A stretch of 64,000 nt of DNA, from NCBI GenBank assembly GCA_004151065.3, contig NWUY0304520820.1, positions 1 to 64,000 on the forward strand, given 5' to 3'. Shown here in pieces: positions 44,165 to 56,579 of the stretch; within the stretch, counting starts at the first letter, position 1; each line of letters starts with the position of its first letter. Both the position numbers and the translations under genes were made by a program. The notes under the pieces were generated by a model. It did no database searches, was not told the origin of the DNA, and saw only the letters and a list, made by a program, of their open reading frames with translations. Source of the stretch: Larix sibirica. Taxonomy: Eukaryota > Streptophyta > Pinopsida > Pinales > Pinaceae.

Positions 44165-44420
44165 GTTAGGTTATAGTGAAGCGGCATTTCCAACATTAGA
44201 ACGAGTAGCACAAGCAGCCCAAGCAGCCTAATTTCCAAGAGCAGTTCCAAGAGTAGCAGTGCCAGGATCATTTTTAATCAGCAGTTACTGGAGCAATCCA
44301 ATCATCAATCCCAGTAGCAGCACTCCCATCAGCATTTGAACCTTTGTCATCCCCCGCATAATCATTCTTCCCATAAGCAGTTGGACACGGTTATTCCCCA
44401 GCATTGGAACCGATTATGAT
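44165..44420 (-). repeat. Gly/Asn/Ala pseudo-peptide block (family A)
   Basis: The minus strand from about 44417 reads IGSNAGE, PTAYGKNDYAGDDKGSNADG and SAATGIDDWIAPVTAD. After stops and a phase change it reads NDPGTATLGTALGN and AAWAACATRSNVGNAAS. TAYGKN recurs at 55.6 kb and NDPGTA resembles DPGTA at 19.7 and 22.9 kb. The Leu-rich minus frame 44083-44271 is an alternative phase. Confidence 0.6.
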
Positions 44421-44559
44421 CTTACTTATTTATAATTAACCCGTTTTGATAAAGAAGGTGCTGACCCAATTGTGGTTTTTTATAAAAACATAGATAATGT
44501 AAGCTTTTATACCCATCTCACGGGATAGACACAGACAACAGCCAACATATGCCGCCGAT

Positions 44560-44760
44560 AATAAAAACTTCCCAGCATCTTGTCCCCATTATATCACAAT
44601 ATCACGTACCCATAAAGAGGACGCATTCAGTTCAAGCCGCATTACCCAGTCTGAATATGTTACGCTTTCATTTCAATCCGCTTTACCTCTTTACGTTCTT
44701 TATGTTTTTTATGTTCACCCATTTCTGCTTTCTGTTCATTTTGCACCTGCCAACATATTT
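44560..44760 (-). repeat. Family E block, inverted
   Basis: GACGCATTCAGTTCAAGCCGC, ATTACCCAGTCTGAATATG, CGCTTTCATTTCAATCCGC, TTTACC and CATTTCTGCTTTCTGTTCA are complements of the GCGGATTGAAA/GGGTAATG wording at 17.5 and 33.5 kb. The plus frame 44549-44803 reads it in a Phe/His-rich phase. Confidence 0.5.
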
Positions 44761-44789
44761 GGGGAGCGCTACAAGGATCTACTCAATAG

Positions 44790-44855
44790 GGAGTGATTAT
44801 TGAGTGAGTGATCGAGTGATCAAGTGAGTGGACTCAAGTGATGAGTAATATTCAT
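44790..44855 (+). repeat. GAGTGATC-type microsatellite
   Basis: GAGTGATTATTGAGTGAGTG, ATCGAGTGATCAAGTGAGTG and CAAGTGATGAGTAA are successive 8-10 bp variants. A shorter relative lies at 8457. Confidence 0.75.
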
Positions 44856-46110
44856 CTGATTAGGTACTTATTAATTTTAGTTATTGTATTTATTAAAGAC
44901 AGCCTTAAAAATTGCTTATCAATAATAGTGACACCAGTTGTATATGATATAAAAATGAGGCAGTACCCCAGCCTAATACCCACAGACCCGGAGTAGTAGG
45001 TCCAGCAGACGAACAACAGCCTGTCAATGCGCCTCCTTGTGGCAACCTCCCTCCTGGTAATGACCCACTGTGACTAAGTTTATATTGGAGTGGCACTGAC
45101 TGTGTATTAATAAAGGACTCCCGGGTATTATCATCTCCCGGGTATAAGCAACCGGAAATCAATATATTGCAATCATCAATTGTACCTCCTGGTAATGCCA
45201 AACTGGGAATTAAGGCATCCCGGCTAATATATAGAAACGTCACAAAAATGTCATTAGATAAGGCAGTCCTGCAAGACCTTTCTAGAGCTTATTCTATGGA
45301 CTAAGGCTGAAGCGCTTTTAGCCATGCCCTGCTATCGTCACTTTTTGATTCAGGCGCCCACTGGCTAGTAAAAAGAAACTTCTCTTTTGATGAACATGAC
45401 CACTTAGAGAAATTAATATAGTGATACCCCTACCTCCTCACTTACCGCTACGAAACGGTCCCTGCCTCACTTACATCGGCGGAACACATAGTTCTTCCTA
45501 CCTCGACTGGATGCTATGACGAAGATTATATATGATGATTCACAATTATTCGTAAATCATACGCCATTCATAGCTACCACCAGTAATATACAGTCATAGA
45601 AGTAGCCAAGTCTATCTAGTGCCGATCATAGTCGATCATAGTCAGAAGGTCAGTGCAAGAAGCTATAGTCATTGCAGTATACATTCATTGCCATACAGCC
45701 ATACCAATAAATAAGGAACCTATCAGGATGGCACTCACCAATACGGAACAAAGAGTTTATACATCACCAGCAAGCACTTTGTGCAATAGCCATATATTGC
45801 CATACGTTGACAGACATAGACAGATAGCAACACATAGATATATTATACGTAGAAAATATACAGTATATAAATTACACGCAAAGTTAGGAGGATTAAGAGC
45901 GCAGTGAACCTGCTTTGGCAGCCCCCACACACCAATGGCAGACACCCTGTTTGGTCCAAAAATTAATATAAATTCTAATTTTGGGATTTATATTAATAAA
46001 AACCTTGGCTAGAGTGGGTCAGAGGATTCACTTTACTTGGGTACCTAAATCAATTTTGTATTAAACTGATATGAATGAGGGAGGTTGAGCCTTTAAAAAT
46101 AAGCTTATAG
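44856..46110. other. Intergenic, one hairpin, no gene
   Basis: The 112-codon minus frame 44905-45243 and the frames at 45653-45945 are unassigned. ACCTCC(C)TGGTAATG(A/C)C recurs at about 45051 and 45184. At 45962-45997 a perfect 12-bp AT stem (ATTAATATAAAT and complement) encloses a 12-base loop. Confidence 0.45.
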
Positions 46111-46195
46111 TAGCAAACAGCCCACCAAGCCCAGTAAAGACCCGCCAAGTAAGTCCGCCCAGTAAGGAGCCTACCAAGGAAGGACAGACACTAAG
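46111..46195 (+). repeat. CCCAGTAAGGACC minisatellite
   Basis: CCCACCAAGCCCAGTAAAGA, CCCGCCAAGTAAGTCCG, CCCAGTAAGGAGCC and TACCAAGGAAGGACAG are 14-20 bp variants in a row. Confidence 0.6.
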
Positions 46196-46199
46196 TTAA

Positions 46200-47180
46200 G
46201 TGAGTACATTGAGCGAGGAGTGAGTGAACCCGCCGCCATACGCTATAGGGTCCGCCTTGCACGTGAGGAAAGGAAATGGAAGTGGATTGCTTGCTTTTTT
46301 ATACTTGCGGGAGTAAGGCAGCCGGGATTTGACGATAAAAAAAGTTGCCAACTGACAAGAGAGATTTTCTTCAATGGTGGATAAAAGGGAATTTCCCCAT
46401 CATAGCTGGAAAAGTTATGTTCCCCTTCCATGGCTGAAAGGAGATCTTACCCGTATTCCCGCGGAACGGGGCCAAATGATACACACTGTGAGTGTTTCAC
46501 CACTAGTGATACCTCAAAAGAGAAGTTACTAGTGCTTGTTATATATGATTCACCGGTTATCAGACGACAATAGACACAGAGAGAGAGCTATACAGGTCAG
46601 GAAGAGGGGCGATTTTTTAACAAAAAATGACCAATGACGAGGTTTTGGATTATAATAAAAACCCTTATTTTGGCATCTCGGGATCTTCTTTGAGGATTTC
46701 GAATGTATAATAACCTTTTTTCGTCCTTATACCCATGGCTTTTATCCCGACACCTAGTCTGTTATAGTCCATACGCCCCAGCTTTGATAGTAAACATCTC
46801 TGTTTTTGGAGAATGAACAATATGAAGCCGAGGTTGTAGCTTCCCCCTCGTATGTAAGGGAGAGAGAAAAGCCGCGATGTGGCCAAAGGAATTAAGCCCA
46901 GAACGATAATTGAAGCTGCGCCTAAAATTCCATCCCCCGCAAACAAGCAAGCAAGAGCTGAAGCAGTGATAAAAAGGCTGGGTAAGTAGGGTAAGGAGGA
47001 AGAGCCAAAGGCAAAGGCAGAAGCCAAGGCTGCACCCACCGTAGTGAGATATAGCCAAAGTAAAACTCAATGTGGACAAATAACGATACATGCAACACCT
47101 CATCGCGAAGTAACCACTCCCACCCAGATTGGACGTGCGCGCTTGGGTAATCACTTTGAGCTTACTACTAAGCTTAGTTA
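46200..47180. other. Intergenic with two overlapping minus frames
   Basis: Frames 46665-47039 (124 codons) and 46762-47154 (130 codons) overlap in different phases on the minus strand. The first has an N-terminal half of Ala/Leu/Ser/Phe-rich hydrophobic segments (about residues 3-55) and a basic tail. The second is Cys/Leu-rich. Neither matches a mitochondrial protein that I know, and two competing phases over the same DNA weaken both. Confidence 0.3.
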
Positions 47181-50100
47181 TTGATTGGACGAGCTTTACT
47201 TAGGCACTTTGCACTTGAATGCAGCCTAAGCTTCATCTATTATTTTTTATCATTCCTTCCTTATCCAGCTGATTCCTGCCAGCCTTCCTTCCCGCCGCTC
47301 CGTTCCTTCTCCCTTGTTGTTCTTGGTTGTTTTGCGTGCTTTCCATTCTTCCTTTTCAGCTTACTTGAGGGGCGCTGTTTATCGTCCGTCGTTCTCGTCG
47401 TCCTCCTTGTTGTAAGGGTTTGCTTTAGATGAAACTGCTTAATCAACCGGACAAACTCCGAAGACATACTCGCTGGTCGGGTAATTTAGTTAGATTAGAT
47501 AATTTATTTAGAGCAGAGTTTTACTTCAACTTCCTCAAAATAAGTGAGCTCAGCCCGCCTCACTTAAAGCTCATCGGGGTCCCCCTCAGGCATCTCAAGG
47601 TTGTAAGTGCTTGCTGTCTTCATGAATAAATTGTATCTGGCCGAGCCCAAACCAGCATGAATAAGGCTACCCACTAAGATTATTAAATAAGTGCGATTGA
47701 AGCCTGTGAAAGCTGCCCACCCAGCATTCATCCAACAGGGAAGTTCCCACGCAAAATCCTGATGGGTAGCTTACAGTTTTTTCGTCACTTTGCTAGGTCC
47801 TCCCCCCCAAGCAATCAGGCACAGAGTAGAGTAGTGAAGTTTATTCTGTAAGCACTGAACGTAGTTAGGGTTGTGCCAGTAGGGTAAGGCGCGCTGGTAA
47901 AAAATATCAAAAGGTAAATAGAAATAAAGAAACGGCAGGCTTGCTCCTTGCTTGCTTTGAGGCTTGACGAACACAGACAGATGACTGCTGGGAGAAGACC
48001 GGGCTAGGATAGAGAATAAGAAGACGAACCGGCGGGATGGTATTACTTATCTTTAGTGCCTGGAGAATTGCTTTATTTCTTGCCTTTCTGGCCCTTTTGG
48101 CGGGTAGAATGGCCTTTATCGGCAGTCTTACTTCCTTTTATATCTTGACAGCCTTGGGAAACGAGGACCTTTATGGACTCCCTTTCCTTTATTGAACCTT
48201 CTATCCGACGAAGACCTTGATAGCTGATTCTCCCTTGAATGCTGATTGAACCTTCCCTACAACTATTTTTTTTATTATTATTTTGTTTTACCAAAAAATG
48301 GTGCAACGTATATAAGCCATCGTAATTGCATCCTGTCCAGGGACCCTGTGTTCCTTAGTGGTAAGTGATGTAGAATAATGGGGTACTCCTTCTTTATCTC
48401 TCGCTTATGGTGACCTTATAAGGGTACTTTTACTCTATCGGACATGGTGGCTAAATATATACTTCTCCTTCCTATTCTCCTCCTCCGCCCGGTTTTGTAG
48501 TAACGAAGGGGAACTTATCTCTCCTCTGTTAATACATAGGTAACTCTTTTTATCGGGTATGAATAGAACGTGTTATAGAAAATGGGGAAATCTATCTTGT
48601 CTGTCGGTAACTTGATAAAATATAGATATATAAATATATAACAAGCTGTTGTAACTCGTTATTTAAGTGATGGTATAAATTTGGTTGGCCTTCCTGGGAT
48701 TACCAGGTTAAGGGGTCGGGGGTATAGAACATGGGGAGTTATATATATGTATATAAGTAGAAATTAAAGCTAAGCATTGACATCAGCGCTTGGATCGACA
48801 CCTGGCTCTCGCGTCGACCGCTCGCTCTTCCTTCTGTTTTATCTAATTTATTATTGGCTTAGTGACTTACAGTGAATGATCGGCTATTGACTCGTCTATA
48901 AACCACCTTCCTTATTGGTACCGGTTCCAAAACGGACAAGAATACATTGACACCTGATAAAGTAGCATCATTGAGTACCGGCATCATTGAGTGCATGACA
49001 CCTGGATCGCGCGTACTAGCTACCAGCTATTGGGGACCCTATGTCTGTACTGACAGATGGATGGAGGGGGAGCACCCCTCTTATGTGGGCAGTGGTAATA
49101 ACCCCCTATCATGTGGCTATCAATAAAGAACTTTATAGGCAAGCATTACCCCCCCCCATCCTCCCTTCCCTCTCTGAAAGTCTATCTGCGTAAGGCGTGT
49201 GATCTATGGCGTGTAATCCTATGGCGTGTGATATCTCTTCTCTGTAAGGCGAACCTAACTAAATGGGTGAATTGTATATAAAGCGCATTAGTAACTCGCT
49301 CTTGGTATGGGATCGCCAACATAGCCGCCGCCTTGGAGCCATGTTGGTTACATATAAGCATATCTCTATGATTGCCGGGATACCGTCGATTGCTTTGAGG
49401 CTCAACAAACCCCATGGCTTTACAAACAAAGACAGCTAGCTAGAGGGAGCTGGTCAAACCCCGGTTCAGAAATCACACGAAAAAAAGCTGGTACGTGATG
49501 CTAGAACGAACCTGTGGTGGAGAGACGTTTGGCACCTAACAACCCGAGAATGGCACCCCATCACCACATTCATCGATCCACTGAACGATATTTATTATCC
49601 AAAGTTACACCTACCTCGCATACCTGAAATGCTTATCTCGATCTTGCTTTCTTACAACTATAAGACCTAGGGGCAAACGTGTTATCTATGTTTATGTACT
49701 TTTGTGTTCACTTTATACTTCATCAATTTTGAAATGCCCGATTCTATCTAGAACCGATGATCAATTGAATGCAAACTGGAGGCGATAAACTTTTTGACTT
49801 CGGCAACTAACAACCCAAACTACTCGACCTTGCTTTCCTCTGTGACCAAATACCTCGCTCCCTTCTCCCTGAAAACTTAATTGAACTACTGCTGCCGGGT
49901 CTTAGATATTTTATTAAACTATTATCCCCAGGGAATGGATTCTGTTAATCCATTTATAATAAATTGGTATGTATAATCAATAAAATTGTAGAAAATAACC
50001 CCAGAAGTTGGCATAATGCTTTGTCCAATGCGCTTTGGTTGAAACGGGTGATATAAATCCTATACTAGGAATTATTAATATTTACTGTATACGTAAAAAA

Positions 50101-51470
50101 AGCTATCCTTCTCCTCTTAATATCTCCCTGCCCCCCCTTTGTAGCTATCTAAGGCAAGGCTAGGGGGAAACACCAGGGAGTGATAATAGGTTGAATAACT
50201 TGCTAAAATGAAAAGAATTATATAAATATTGATAGAAATTTATTTATTTATAATCAGTGTTTATCCAAACGTTGGTTAGAAAAATTCTCATCTAACAAAG
50301 AATTAGAGGTAGGCAACCTTATGCTCTTATGGGATCAAGCCCATGAACCCAAAGGAAAAAATCCGAAGTTTTATCCTTTAGGTTAGTCCTTTATCAGATT
50401 GTGGATAAATTCAGCCATAATACCTAACACGTCTTTATAACTTGGAGGGAGTCGAGTTCGCTATGCTTATCATGCCTCACACCTAAAGCAATACTTCTGC
50501 CAGCTCGCACAAATAGGATTAACATTACAGAGTAGGTGGCTTTCTATTTATTTGGTTACTACCTATAGCTACAGATGTTTAATTTCATTGGAGGTATTTT
50601 ATAAGCTATTTGTTTATTTCAATAAACCTTGAATATATACTTTAGTTGCCGCTCTCCATCCTTCGGGGCAAGCTCTCTCATGGGAAAAGGCAGATGTAAG
50701 ATTTGATGGATTTATCCAATGAATAAATCGGAATAATTCTTTGTCATCAACAATCCTTATGAGACATATATCTTGCACTGGGCAGCAACCTAGTAAGATG
50801 AAGGCTGAAATCCTGGGTCAAAATTTGAAATGGGTACTTTTACTCAGTACGACAGTACTTTATCACCAATATAAGGTGACACCCCTAACTAATATAGATT
50901 GTTTAAATCACTGCATCCCCTACTACCAAATACAAGTTAACTATATATAAATAAAAGAAAATAAAGGCCCATCATATCTCTAAAGACCAAAGGGAGATTA
51001 ATTTATTGCTTGTCCGCATCGGGCAAGGTTAAGCACCCAAAATAGTAAAATAATATAGGCAACGAGGGACACGCAAAATCTACCAGGGCTATGGACATTC
51101 GGTTGGCATTACAACACTATTTTCTCACTGTGGTGACTCTGTCAAGGATATGGATACTCTTTGGTAGTGTATAAACATTTTAAAGAATCTTCGAGTCGAA
51201 CTTAATAAATATTATACCCTATAATATACACAAACCCATTGGATCAAAAGCTAGTTTTGAAGCCAAGGTAATAAAATCCCTTATCCTAAATGGAGATGCT
51301 CTCTATGGGATAAATTTCAAATTCGTATCATTATTTCTTAGATATCCAAATTGAGAAGCACTAAAGGCTACCTAGCTGAATTTACCATCTCTATATAAAT
51401 ATGTCCTTTTGGTCTTGCCTTAATCCTGCTGGGAAACTAGCCCTTAAAGATAGTCTCGTCCGTCCACCAT
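47181..51470. other. Intergenic, nothing recognised
   Basis: Over 4 kb with only short (60-83 codon) frames, several as opposite-strand pairs (47181-47467). A CGTATATAA word lies at 48307. The sequence becomes AT-rich and unique from about 49900. I see no tRNA, rRNA, exon or transferred gene. Confidence 0.45.
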
Positions 51471-51760
51471 TGGAGTTCAAATTGTCTTTTAAGCTGTAGA
51501 GTTATTCAAGCCTTAGTCTTAGCGCCTATTGGATTGGATGGACCTAGTCCCTCCTATGGATGTAGAGTTAAAGCCTATACTAATAGTAGTCAATTGAAGC
51601 TTCGGGGAGGAAGAGCTCTTTGGAGAGTAAGAGTCTCAGCGCTTATTGGAGAGACTCTGTTGGAGGCTTCGGAGAGTAAGATCTCATTGGAGTTTGAGTT
51701 TTATTTAAATCAGCTCTAACCAAATTGTCTTAAGCTGTATAGAAATAACTACTAGATAAG
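51470..51760 (+). repeat. Direct repeats around TTGGAG and CAAATTGTCTT
   Basis: CAAATTGTCTTTTAAGCTGTA at about 51479 and CAAATTGTCTTAAGCTGTATA at about 51721 flank a run of TTGGAGAGTAAGA(G/T)CTCA and TTGGAGAGACTC words (about 51618-51700). The 61-codon frame 51534-51719 lies between the repeats. Confidence 0.6.
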
Positions 51761-53464
51761 TACTAGCCATAGAGTCTAACTATTAGCAAAGAGTTTATCT
51801 ACTTGCCTGGTTACATGGACACTAGCCAATAGCCTTTCTTTCGTGGATCCCATAAGCACACTAGGTCTTATAGGTCTTGCCCTTAATACCCTCCATATAG
51901 GCCATCTTTCCCTCCCTAATTTCCCAATTATCGGAAGACCACGTTAAGACCCTATATTATAAAAGTAGCGTGTCAAGATGATAGAAAGTGCGGGCCTATG
52001 TCTTTACAACCGCTATGTACAAAGATGGATTGAATATTATCATTAATAAAGATCTATTCACCAAATTAAGGTCCTTACTGAAAGAAAGGCAGGGGAATGT
52101 TTGTTGGCCCTCACCCTATCTATGGTTGGTCGAGGTACGTTAAGCGTATCGTCCGAGGCGCGGAGCGGAGAGGTACGAAGTGAATCACCCTAACTAAACG
52201 TGAGTGAAATAGAAATGTCAAGTCATAAGGCAACAAGATAATTACATATATAATAAGCATTATTGAAGGATTTACCTTAAATGAGCTAGATAATAAGGGA
52301 TAATATAAGAAGGGCACTCCTACTTGGGGCAGTAAAGCTCACTTCGCAGCATCGACATATATATATAGCGAGATCTAGTATAATATGGTAAGTTTATAAG
52401 AGACCGCAGATGTTCGGAGGAGGGCAGATCCAATCTACTGCTGCCAATGGGCCGCATTACTCAAGCTATATCGGAGAAATGTATGGTTGAAGGTTTTACA
52501 GGGGCCCCATACGGCGAGGTAGGCGCCTCGACCACAGGATACGGTGAAAGGTAATAAAGGGAACGAACCCCGACGAGCAGGGCTGCATTGCTTGTGCTGG
52601 GTCATCATGCGCTTTTATTTATGATGCATGCAAACAGAAATTAGACTTACCTTGATCCCTAGCACCTAGAAAATCAACCGTTGAAGCACTCGACTGAGGT
52701 ACGAAGGAGAGGCCCTACGGGTCATTCTTGTTTGTTGGTCCAGAGTTATTGAAAAACTTATAATACTACATTTTATTTAGCTAAATCTCGTTTTTATTGG
52801 GTATTATAAATAAGTCCATTAATATATTATTTTGGAACTAACTCAATCATATAGGCGTGGTGATAAAGCGAATCCAAGGCGTTCCATACATGGTAGATTC
52901 CGAGGTGGTGCGTGGTGCTGATCGCTTCGCTTGCCTGGACTTAGGGGGTTTATGTTTGTTGATCGATATCGCTTGTCGTGGAAGGATATATTATATTGAG
53001 GATCCTGCCCGGGAAGCCAACCAGACGCCCCGATTACGAGACAGAGACAGAGGAGAGGAGCCAGAGCCTGAATAAAGAGCCCCAACCCGCGCTACCCCAA
53101 CCTGCTACCCTGCACTCCACACAACCGCTACTGCTGGTTTCCACTGAGGAGTATTAGGCTGGTTCTCCTTCTTTAATTAGGCTTTTCTTTTTATATTGCT
53201 TTCGGTTCAATCTACTGCTTCTCTTCTGCTTCGACTGATGCGGGGACGAATACGACGCCGGGACACTTGGACAACAAATGCTGGTGGGACTAAAGCTAAA
53301 TGTTATGTGAGTGCATGTGGTGGAGGACTACAGCTACTCTCTACAGGCAGACTCTGGTTATGTGAGAGCATTAGCCAAAGAACGGCTCTATATACATTGG
53401 TGGTGATCCATGCCAAATTTACTAGTAAAACAAAGAGCTGTAAAAATTACGGTGATTCTTAAAA
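51761..53464. other. Intergenic, nothing recognised
   Basis: Opposite-strand frame pair 52843-53085/52857-53075 and the 88-codon plus frame 53196-53462 are unassigned. TAATTACATATATAA lies at 52239, as in the 57 kb array. GAGGTACGAAG(T/G) occurs near 52168 and 52697. Confidence 0.4.
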
Positions 53465-53850
53465 TTGAGTCAAGTCTGGGTCCATCTCCCTGGGGAAAAT
53501 GAATTGCTGTCGAAAATGCAAGGTTTTAGCCAATCTCACAGATTTAACCCGTCCCTCTCTTGGGAAAATGAGTTGCTGCTCCAAACACGGGGAAACAGCC
53601 AATTGATTCAATTCTGGGTCTTCTCCATATGGAAAATGACGGGCTGCTTTAACCTGAAGATGGGGATGGATGGCGGCTGGCTATATGGACGTGTAGATAG
53701 GTGGCCGGGGGCGGGGCATAGTGCACGGGTTATGTCTAGAAAGGGTACCTCTTTATCATATGGTGAAACAACCTGTCTCTATCGTCTAACATTATAATGG
53801 CTTTTTCAAATTTGCCCATATGGAAACAACTAGTCTCTTTCTTTTTGTGG
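53465..53850 (+). repeat. Tandem array of about 68-bp units
   Basis: GGGAAAATGA(A/G)TTGCTG begins at about 53493 and 53562, and a GGAAAATGACGGGCTG variant at 53630. CTGGGTC and CCAATTG/CCAATCT words keep the same offsets, so the spacing is 69 and 68. Two weaker copies (TGGTGAAACAACCTGTCTCT and TGGAAACAACTAGTCTCT) follow at 53761 and 53821. The 110-codon plus frame 53465-53797 is open because 68-bp phase shifts happen to avoid stops. Confidence 0.75.
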
Positions 53851-53859
53851 TAAATGGGA

Positions 53860-54340
53860 AACTCACGTGCCGTTCACATCACAGCACAAAGAATCCATTC
53901 ACATAAACCATTCACTAAAGCCGTTCACCCACTGCAAACAGAAGCCATTCATTCACTGCATGCACTATCATTTTATGACTAGTATCGCTCGTGCCTGTGG
54001 AGGACGATGCACTAGAGATAGCAATTCATGCTTTTCAGGTGCAGTGTCTTCACGCAAGTCAGTCAGCTTCACCCGATATACAACATAGCGCATAGATATG
54101 TTTTACTTGCGCCACCATATAGGGGAGTTAGTTAGTTAGTTAGTTGTTGTTAGCTTTTTACCCTTTTCATGAACTCAGAAAGCTTGTCAGCAGACAGCTT
54201 GGTATAATGTGAGTTAGAACGAACTCCTTAACAGCAGCTTTAACTCAATAGGAATAGAGTTTGCTTGCTAAGCGAAGAAACCCATGCCAGAACTCTTAAT
54301 AGGGGAGTATGAGCTTATTGATTTGCATAGATACGTGGAC
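53860..54340. other. Low-complexity stretch, no gene
   Basis: CCATTCAC and CCGTTCAC words repeat at 53870-53970, and (GTTA)4 at about 54127-54143. The 73-codon plus frame 53867-54088 is unassigned. Confidence 0.45.
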
Positions 54341-55200
54341 ACTTGAACTGGTATATCTACTTGGCTTCCTATATTGGCTCCTAGAATATAGTTCCACTAG
54401 CTATACTGTGATAATTGGTTATCTACCTAGCCATGGTCATGGGCGTGAAGCCATGAACTGGGAAGCTATGGGGCAGGTCTAACGCCATGGAGACCGTTGA
54501 AGTCCCGCCAGTCCAGAGAAATAATCCATAGATAATGTAACAACCATGTAAACGTTGCACTTGTCCATAACCAGTCCAATCTGGAATCATAATAGAACAT
54601 TTTCACATATGTGATATTGGCATAGAGACGTTGAACCTTGCCATTACAGCCAGACCAGACCTATTGCATATGTTGAATCTCTGGATTGCCATGGAGACGT
54701 TGACACCTGGCTGGATCTTATGATATAGCCATGGCTACAGGTTCATATATATATAATTGTATATATAAGTTTTTATTGCCATGAACAACTATAATATCTG
54801 ATATGGCATATATATATAACACCTGGCATTGCTGCAGGTTGAACTCAATAGGGTAAGCCCTGGCCCATGCATGCTACTATGGGCAGGTAGGTTTCAAGTG
54901 CATATCCGCGTTTACAAGGTCCCTATATGATATGGCCTATAGACTATAGTTCATGCATAATTATATTGGCATAGAAAGCTCCTAATCACCTTGGACCAGG
55001 GAGGGGGCTGGCTCCTCATTGCCATGGGACCCTAGGATCCAACTAGCCGTAGTCCGTATTTCACATAGATACGTGGTTCCAGTCGACCATGCATGCTACT
55101 ATGGCAGCAGATTTGCCAGCGCATCTCTACGTTGACACATTAAACTATGCTGCTATGGGGTGCCCTCCTACCGGAGCTGCTGCTAGAGCCGTAGAATAAA
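54340..55200 (+). repeat. Degenerate CCATGGAGACGTTGACACC family
   Basis: GCCATGGAGACGTTGACACC, CATAGAGACGTTGAACC, CATGGAGACCGTTGAAG, CATAGATACGTGG, ATCTCTACGTTGACAC and CATGCATGCTACTATGG recur at irregular 50-120 base intervals. CATGGAGAC/CATGGAGAG-type words also occur at 43.2-43.6 kb. Confidence 0.5.
55006..55075 (-). repeat. Inverted dispersed repeat, partner 43144-43217
   Basis: Shares GGCTGGCTCCTCAT, GCCATGGGA, AGGATCC, AACTAGCC, TAGTCCGTATTT and CATAGATAC in order with the complement of 43144-43217. It is embedded in the degenerate family around it, so it may be the best-preserved part of a longer old duplication. Confidence 0.8.
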
Positions 55201-55229
55201 GTAGGAACACTTGCAAGTATATTTATCCA

Positions 55230-55445
55230 GTCAATGAACCAGTGGAACCAGCAGCGGAGACATAGGCTACAGGGACAAAGGTGGTGGGGGCAGATCCGAA
55301 ACGAGCAGTTTGAGAACCATCACCTAGTATAAATTAATTACCATCAAAGCGGAGGCACAAGTAGCCGAGGCGAAAGCAGTAGAGGCAGTTGTTGATCTTG
55401 AACCAATTTATATTGATCCAGCACCCCTAGCAGTCATTTAAGCTG
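55230..55445 (+). repeat. Ala/Glu/Val pseudo-peptide block (family B)
   Basis: The plus strand reads EPAAET, ATGTKVVGADPKRAV and then KAEAQVAEAKAVEAVVDLEP and IYIDPAPLAV before a TAA. VDxEP and DPAP recur at 62.2 kb. Stops interrupt it twice. Confidence 0.5.
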
Positions 55446-55469
55446 CATATAACTTTATTCTATTCGCTA

Positions 55470-55720
55470 TGTGCGTGCGGTTGAACTTATATATGCCTTA
55501 TGTTATGTATTTGCTTTTGCTGGGAACTACGCTTGGAATGCTCTTGAAACTGCTCCGGTAACTTATGCTGGGAATTATTCTGAGAATGCTGCTTCTGAAA
55601 CTGCTTATGGGAAGAATAATAATGATGCTGGTTCAATTGAGTATGCTGGGAATTACGCTTGGAATAATGATCCTGCTTAGAATGCTGGTTATGCTGGCTG
55701 GGCTCTAATGTGTTGTTCCT
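55470..55720 (+). repeat. AGNYAWN pseudo-peptide block (family A)
   Basis: The plus strand reads FAFAGNYAWNALETAPVTYA, GNYSENAASETAYGKNNNDA and GSIEYAGNYAWNNDPA, then TAG, then NAGYAGWAL. YAGNY occurs twice and AGNYAWN twice, giving an internal repeat of about 16-26 codons. It is the clearest internal periodicity of the family. The 69-codon frame from 55471 has an ATG but no recognisable protein. Confidence 0.6.
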
Positions 55721-55784
55721 TTATGGTTAATGTGTAATGTGATGTTGATTGTATTTGTTAGGTGGATAATAGTTTTGATAAGGG

Positions 55785-55894
55785 AGTGTGTGTTATGGTT
55801 ATAAAGGAGTGTGTGTTATGGATGGTTCGCTTTGCTCAACGTAATATAATGGTTTATGCTAGTGGTTAGGTTATAGTAGTGGTTAGGTTATAGT
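55785..55894 (+). repeat. Two exact short tandem pairs
   Basis: AGTGGTTAGGTTATAGT is present twice head to tail (55861-55877, 55878-55894). Just upstream, GGAGTGTGTGTTATGG occurs twice 21 bases apart (about 55785 and 55806). Confidence 0.8.
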
Positions 55895-56575
55895 GGGCTC
55901 CTAGGTTTCCCGCTGTATTGAATCGGTGGGCTGTGAGCTCGTTCGGTTGTGTTCCCTTATGAGGGCTTGTTCTTGCTGAGGTGAGGTAACTGCCTTCTGG
56001 CTGCATAATGGGTTCTAAGGGGTGTGTATGGGTCTGTGATCGCTGTAACTGAGGATGTTAGTGGAGTAGTGTGGCTTTCTGACAGGCTTTCTGCTAACGT
56101 TTAGTGAGTCCAAACTACTGTAGTGAGTGCAGCTTTATGTGCGGTCTAATGTGTTAGTGCATAAAAGCTGTCTTCCTGAAGTGACGGGTTCTACTTTGGA
56201 GGGTATGCTGTTAGTGTGAACTCCGAGCTGCATTTGAGGCGTTTCTGAGGGCCTATAACCGATTGGTTGATGTACTTCCTAGGAGTCCTTCTAAAAGTGT
56301 CTGAATAACCAGGAAGGCTGTATGAGTGTTTCTGAGCTTGTAGGGGCTTTGTAACTAAAAGTGCTCTTGCCTTAGCTAAAGGAGTGTTAGAAGGGCCTAA
56401 TTGGGTGATTATAGAAGCGAACAGAGTTACTGGTCTAAAGGTGTTTGGTTAAAGGTTAGGGTGGTGTTTTCCTTAAAGAAGGAGCGAGGCCTCATGACGT
56501 TAAGAAATAGGTGTCTCTAATGGTCTAAGTAGAGTGGGTATGTGTTTTAAGGAGAAGGTAGTTTCTAGTAGTTTT
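55895..56575 (+). other. G/T-rich degenerate tract
   Basis: The plus strand is poor in C and built of loosely recurring TTTCTGAG, CTAAAAGTG, CTAAAGG(A/T)G, TAATGTGTTAG and GTAGTG words. No frame over 60 codons, no gene. Confidence 0.4.
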
Positions 56576-56579
56576 GTGA

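Noticed and set aside
46665-47154. Hydrophobic minus frames as a mitochondrial membrane protein
   Set aside because: Two overlapping frames in different phases both look hydrophobic, neither matches a known mitochondrial gene, and no start context is evident.
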